In this document: piece by piece, positions 60,791-64,000 of the stretch
Position numbering within the stretch: the stretch's first letter is position 1
Layout of the letters: the number at the start of each line of letters is the position of its first letter
Origin: Limnochordaceae bacterium
Lineage (GTDB): Bacteria > Bacillota > Limnochordia > Limnochordales > Geochordaceae
Direction of reading: 5' to 3'
Assembly: GCA_014896295.1 (NCBI GenBank)
Contig: JADBKR010000007.1
Coordinates: 513,450 to 577,449 of the forward strand
Length of the DNA stretch: 64,000 nt
Position numbers and translations under genes: made by a program
Notes under the pieces: generated by a model
Seen by the model: the letters and a program-made list of their open reading frames with translations, nothing else
Database searches by the model: none
What the model was told of the DNA's origin: nothing

Positions 60791-63700
60791 ATGGGCGGGT
60801 TCATTCACTGCCTGAATGTCAGTTCCTCAAGGAGCAAAGGAAGCACCATGCACCAGCTTGGGTTGTTTGGGAGCTGTTCCGCCACCAGCCCGCAACGACC
60901 TCATCTCAAGGGGATCAGTGTCTACGCCGGCGACGTGGAGCACGTTGCCAGGAAGGCATCCGCTTTTGCCCAGGACCTCATTTGAAACCCCCAGAAAAAG
61001 CCACCACTTCTGGCTGGCCAGTCCACATCCTGCTGGGGAGTGCCTGTGGATCACCAGGGCCATCCTGGGCCGAGTCTCGATGGACAGGGCTGCTCCAGCT
61101 GGCGAGACCGATCCGGGGTTCATATTGGAAACTCCAGTGAGCCGAGAGGAATGAAGTCACTGAACGAGCAGGGCTTGGAAATCACTGGGGCGCCCCAGTG
61201 CCGAAGACTATGGAGAGAGCGTCGTGATTTTTGGCATCAGGCGACCGGCTGCGCGCTCGCCTGGCCACTTCCTCTTACCGCGTAGCGCCGGCATTCGCTT
61301 TTCTTCGCCACGTTCATTAGCGGTGCCGTGGATGTGACATCAGGTTTAGCATTGAGCCTCTTCCACCACGTCAACCTATCGGCCAGAGCCCCAGGGTTAG
61401 TGGGGCTGGGCAACTTCAGCGTTGGCCCATGGAGGCAACAGATCCTGTTACTAAGGGCGTCACGACTTCTTCTAAATCCGCCTGATCAGTTTGAGGACGT
61501 GCGTGCGTTCCATGTGTGGCCTAAACGCGTCTGTGGGTCACACTCAAACCAAATCGGTGCTCACGGGCAGGTTTCAGACGCGTTTCCGCGGCTTTCCACA
61601 TTCCGCGTTGCTCCTCTCACGTCTTTGTGGTGGCGCCATCGCGGCAGTGGATCCTCAGCTGCAACCAGCTGACATCAACAAGCGCGGTACGGTGAAACCG
61701 GGATACGGCTATCCGTGTTTGCCTCGATGCACGCCAACCGGGCCCTTGACCTGGGTCGTTCCTGCGTCGATCCCACGTGGGCCACCGTGGGAGGTTTTCG
61801 CCCTCCATCGTTACCAGCGGCGCTACGATCGATCCGCCCGCTGCGCGACGCCACAGGGGCGGCATCCGGCGGATGCAGCGCCACCGCCTCCGTTGCGGCG
61901 GGCCGGCTGCATCACCCTCCTTACTCGCACCTTCCGGTGCTCGCGGTGCTTTCGTCACTGTGGGCATAACATCCGGCGCGCCACTAGAGGATCTTTGAGC
62001 CGTTTTTGTAGTGGCATGGCGCTCTGGTTTGCCCACGCATCATGAGTGGTCCGACCACTGCGCATCACTTCGGTGAAGCTTTTGGGATAGAACAGTTCCT
62101 GCAAGGCCAGCCGCCAGGAGTCACTGCTGGTGTGTTATTCAGCGATCATGAAATCCTGGCGTGACCACTGGCTCCAGTTCGTCATGGAGCTGAAGCCACC
62201 AGAGGAAGCCTGGGTGTGAAGCACGATGGAAGCGGGGTCGGAGCACAGCAGCAGGAAGGCCAGGGTTGCTCGGCCACGGGTCATTCCGAAGCCCGGGCGT
62301 CGGCAAGCTACCTCAAAGCTCTGCGGGCGATGATGCGCTTTAAATGCGGCATTGGTACTGGGCACCCTGGTGATGTTCGGGCCGGTCTTGCCCCGGGTGG
62401 GTGTCTACCTCGTTCAAGTTCAATCAGGAAGCTTCACCACCAGGTCACCGCAAAAGTTCCACGCTCGGAACGTGCGATGGGTCTTTCTCCAGTGCGGCGC
62501 TGCTCTGGCGGTTTCCACTTCGCCAGTGCGCCTGGCCTTAGCGTCTTCAGTCGCCTGGCAGCTGACAATATCGCGCAGCCATCAACTCTGGTAACGCGTT
62601 TGCGCCGAAACAATTTTTAAGCTTTGAATTTCTTTTCTTTTCCATTCATTTGGGCGCTCGGCGCGAGATTACGCTCAGGTCATCACGCGCAGTCCCATCA
62701 CCTGGTCGTGGCACGCCTCGCGCAGTGACGCTGTGGGGCATCGCGTCATCCCGCCGGCCGCCGCCACGCGGCGCAGGCGTCTGCCGCCGCCCGGTACATG
62801 CGCACGACCGATCCCCGACCGGGGCTCCTCACGCTGACGCCATACATCGACGGCGCCGGCGGGTGAAGCCACCGGCGATCATTTGCTGCCCATTGCCGCG
62901 CTGCCACGCGTGCTTTCTGCCATCTTCTCCATCAACTGTGGCGCTGGACGACTATCTCGGCCCTCATCGTCATCATGAAACTCCGACCTTACAACTTCGC
63001 GGTTGAATTCCTGAACTTCCGGGGCGCTGAACGCGATTGGAACTACGATGCTGGCGATGACTGATTATGCATCTTCGATTAAACTGAGTCTTGCGTTCTG
63101 GCGCTACCTGGTAGCGGGGTTTTTACCACGGGACTCAAGGGGTGACAGGCCAGCCATGAAAGACCGTCGCGACCGCATCGCCGATGGCGGGCGGCGGGCG
63201 TCATAAGCGACAGTGCATCACGCAAAGTATCAACGTGGGCTCCCGGGCGCTCACGGACGCCACCAGGAGGTGGGGGTGCTCCGGGCACGGAGATGCTCAC
63301 ACCTGGCCCCACAATCCAGCACACTTTGGGCCACTCAAGACCAAGCCTGGCTACACGCCCAGCCTCAGCATCGCCGCACCCGACCATCAGCAGCCTTTTG
63401 CCCGGGCACTCGCCAGGGATCGGGGCCCAGAGCCGCGCTCTTTCCGGGCTACCAAGCGCGATCATCACACACCCGCGCACGTTCCACCATGAAAGCCGCT
63501 CGAGCTCCAGAGCCAGGACTTTTCCTGTGGCTTTGGGGATCAAGCAGGTCGACGGTTCAAGTAACCGCGTCGTCAGATCGCGCGCCGACACCCCGTTACC
63601 CCGTATGGATCTCTCCACTGAAAGGGACGGCAAGAGACCGTGCGCCGCTCGACCGCGCCATCGAGAAGGTGAAACGCCAAATCATCCACGCCAGACAGCG

Positions 63701-64000
63701 TCAGACAGCAGGGCAGCAGGGCGCCACCTGTTTCAATCCACCTGGGCACGCCATCCATCATACGCTTCCCTTCAGGCGGCCCACGGGAGGATCTTGGCTA
63801 CCACGCGACTCCCGTCTCTAAATGGACTACCGAGAGGCCACACCGACAGGGCCCCAGCGTCCCATTGCAGCAGCTGGGTTGGTTTGGGGACTGGGAGCGG
63901 GAGGAAAGGCTACCAGCGCGTACCGCTTTGCGTCAACAGACGCCGGGCCGATCTGCTCGGGCGATCACCAAAATACGTGACAACCAAGCTCTACCCAGCA
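60791..64000. other. End of disordered tail, no supportable gene
   Basis: Mixed composition again, with short overlapping frames only. A minus-strand frame at about 63079-63633 is the longest but shows no ribosome site and no known motif. No tRNA, rRNA, insertion sequence or CRISPR structure is seen. Confidence 0.45.

Noticed and set aside
55090..63489. TTCCACCA copies as a CRISPR array or phage repeat
   Set aside because: Only eight bases are shared, spacing is irregular from 16 to about 3000 bases, and no cas genes are present.
63079..63633. Minus-strand frame of 184 codons near the end
   Set aside because: It lacks a ribosome site and any recognisable motif; not distinguishable from chance.
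53450..64000. Reading the tail as a novel non-coding or mobile system
   Set aside because: No inverted terminal repeats, integrase, direct repeats, attachment sites or structured RNA were seen, and sequence errors are already evident in the trusted part; an artefact is the simpler explanation.

Overview
The window is a piece of a high-GC, spore-former-type Firmicutes chromosome. Members of the class Limnochordia or a similar high-GC clostridial lineage (Symbiobacterium/Thermaerobacter-like) fit best, but this is inferred from gene content only. The evidence is a Bacillus-style dnaX-ebfC-recR-yaaL block, a yaaO-tmk-darA-yaaR-holB-yaaT-rsmI block, an AbrB gene, a T-box riboswitch before metG, a large Alu-domain SRP RNA, and heavy use of GTG and TTG start codons.

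Layout. 1-2.1 kb (minus): C-terminally cut housekeeping-type sigma factor behind a Fur/PerR regulator, then a DoxX membrane protein. 2.4-8.2 kb: glutamate-synthase-type FAD oxidoreductase, endonuclease III, and a two-gene ABC importer (ATPase with extra C-terminal domain plus fused double permease). 8.8-17.5 kb (plus): SIMPL-domain secreted protein, HTH/IrrE-like regulator with a lost zinc site, M32 carboxypeptidase, HMG-CoA-lyase-like enzyme, and a two-component system next to a BcrAB-type ABC exporter. 17.5-24.9 kb: macro domain, YczE-like membrane protein, DUF559 protein, peptidase T, DUF1015, NAD synthetase, class II aldolase. 25-30.2 kb: T-box, metG, tatD, pyrophosphatase, MIP18/DUF59, DUF441, abrB. 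30.3-42.5 kb (minus): glutamate synthase large subunit, then the rsmI...yaaO replication/signalling operon. 42.7-53.4 kb: UbiA-like prenyltransferase, yaaL-recR-ebfC-dnaX with the SRP RNA, Nudix hydrolase, zinc dehydrogenase, AspT/YidE-type transporter, PEP carboxykinase, and the C-terminus of a patatin-like protein.

How the genes work together. The abrB, metG, tatD, rsmI, yaaT, holB, yaaR, darA, tmk, yaaO and recR/ebfC/dnaX set is essentially the Bacillus origin-proximal neighbourhood, broken up here by gltB, an R3H/AAA ATPase and a UbiA-like gene. Clamp loader subunits (DnaX, HolB), recombination (RecR, EbfC), nucleotide supply (Tmk), c-di-AMP sensing (DarA) and the sporulation-linked YaaT sit together.

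Sequence quality. Four otherwise intact genes (M32 carboxypeptidase, metG, dnaX, zinc dehydrogenase) are each broken by what looks like a one-base indel, and a fifth likely indel lies in the patatin fragment. Because metG and dnaX are normally essential, consensus error is the simplest reading. From about 53.45 kb to the end (10.5 kb) coding organisation collapses. There are no ribosome-site-led genes and no recognisable families, base composition wanders, and one AT-rich island appears. I read this tail as probably an assembly or basecalling artefact or a chimera rather than a new biological system, and I describe it on that basis.
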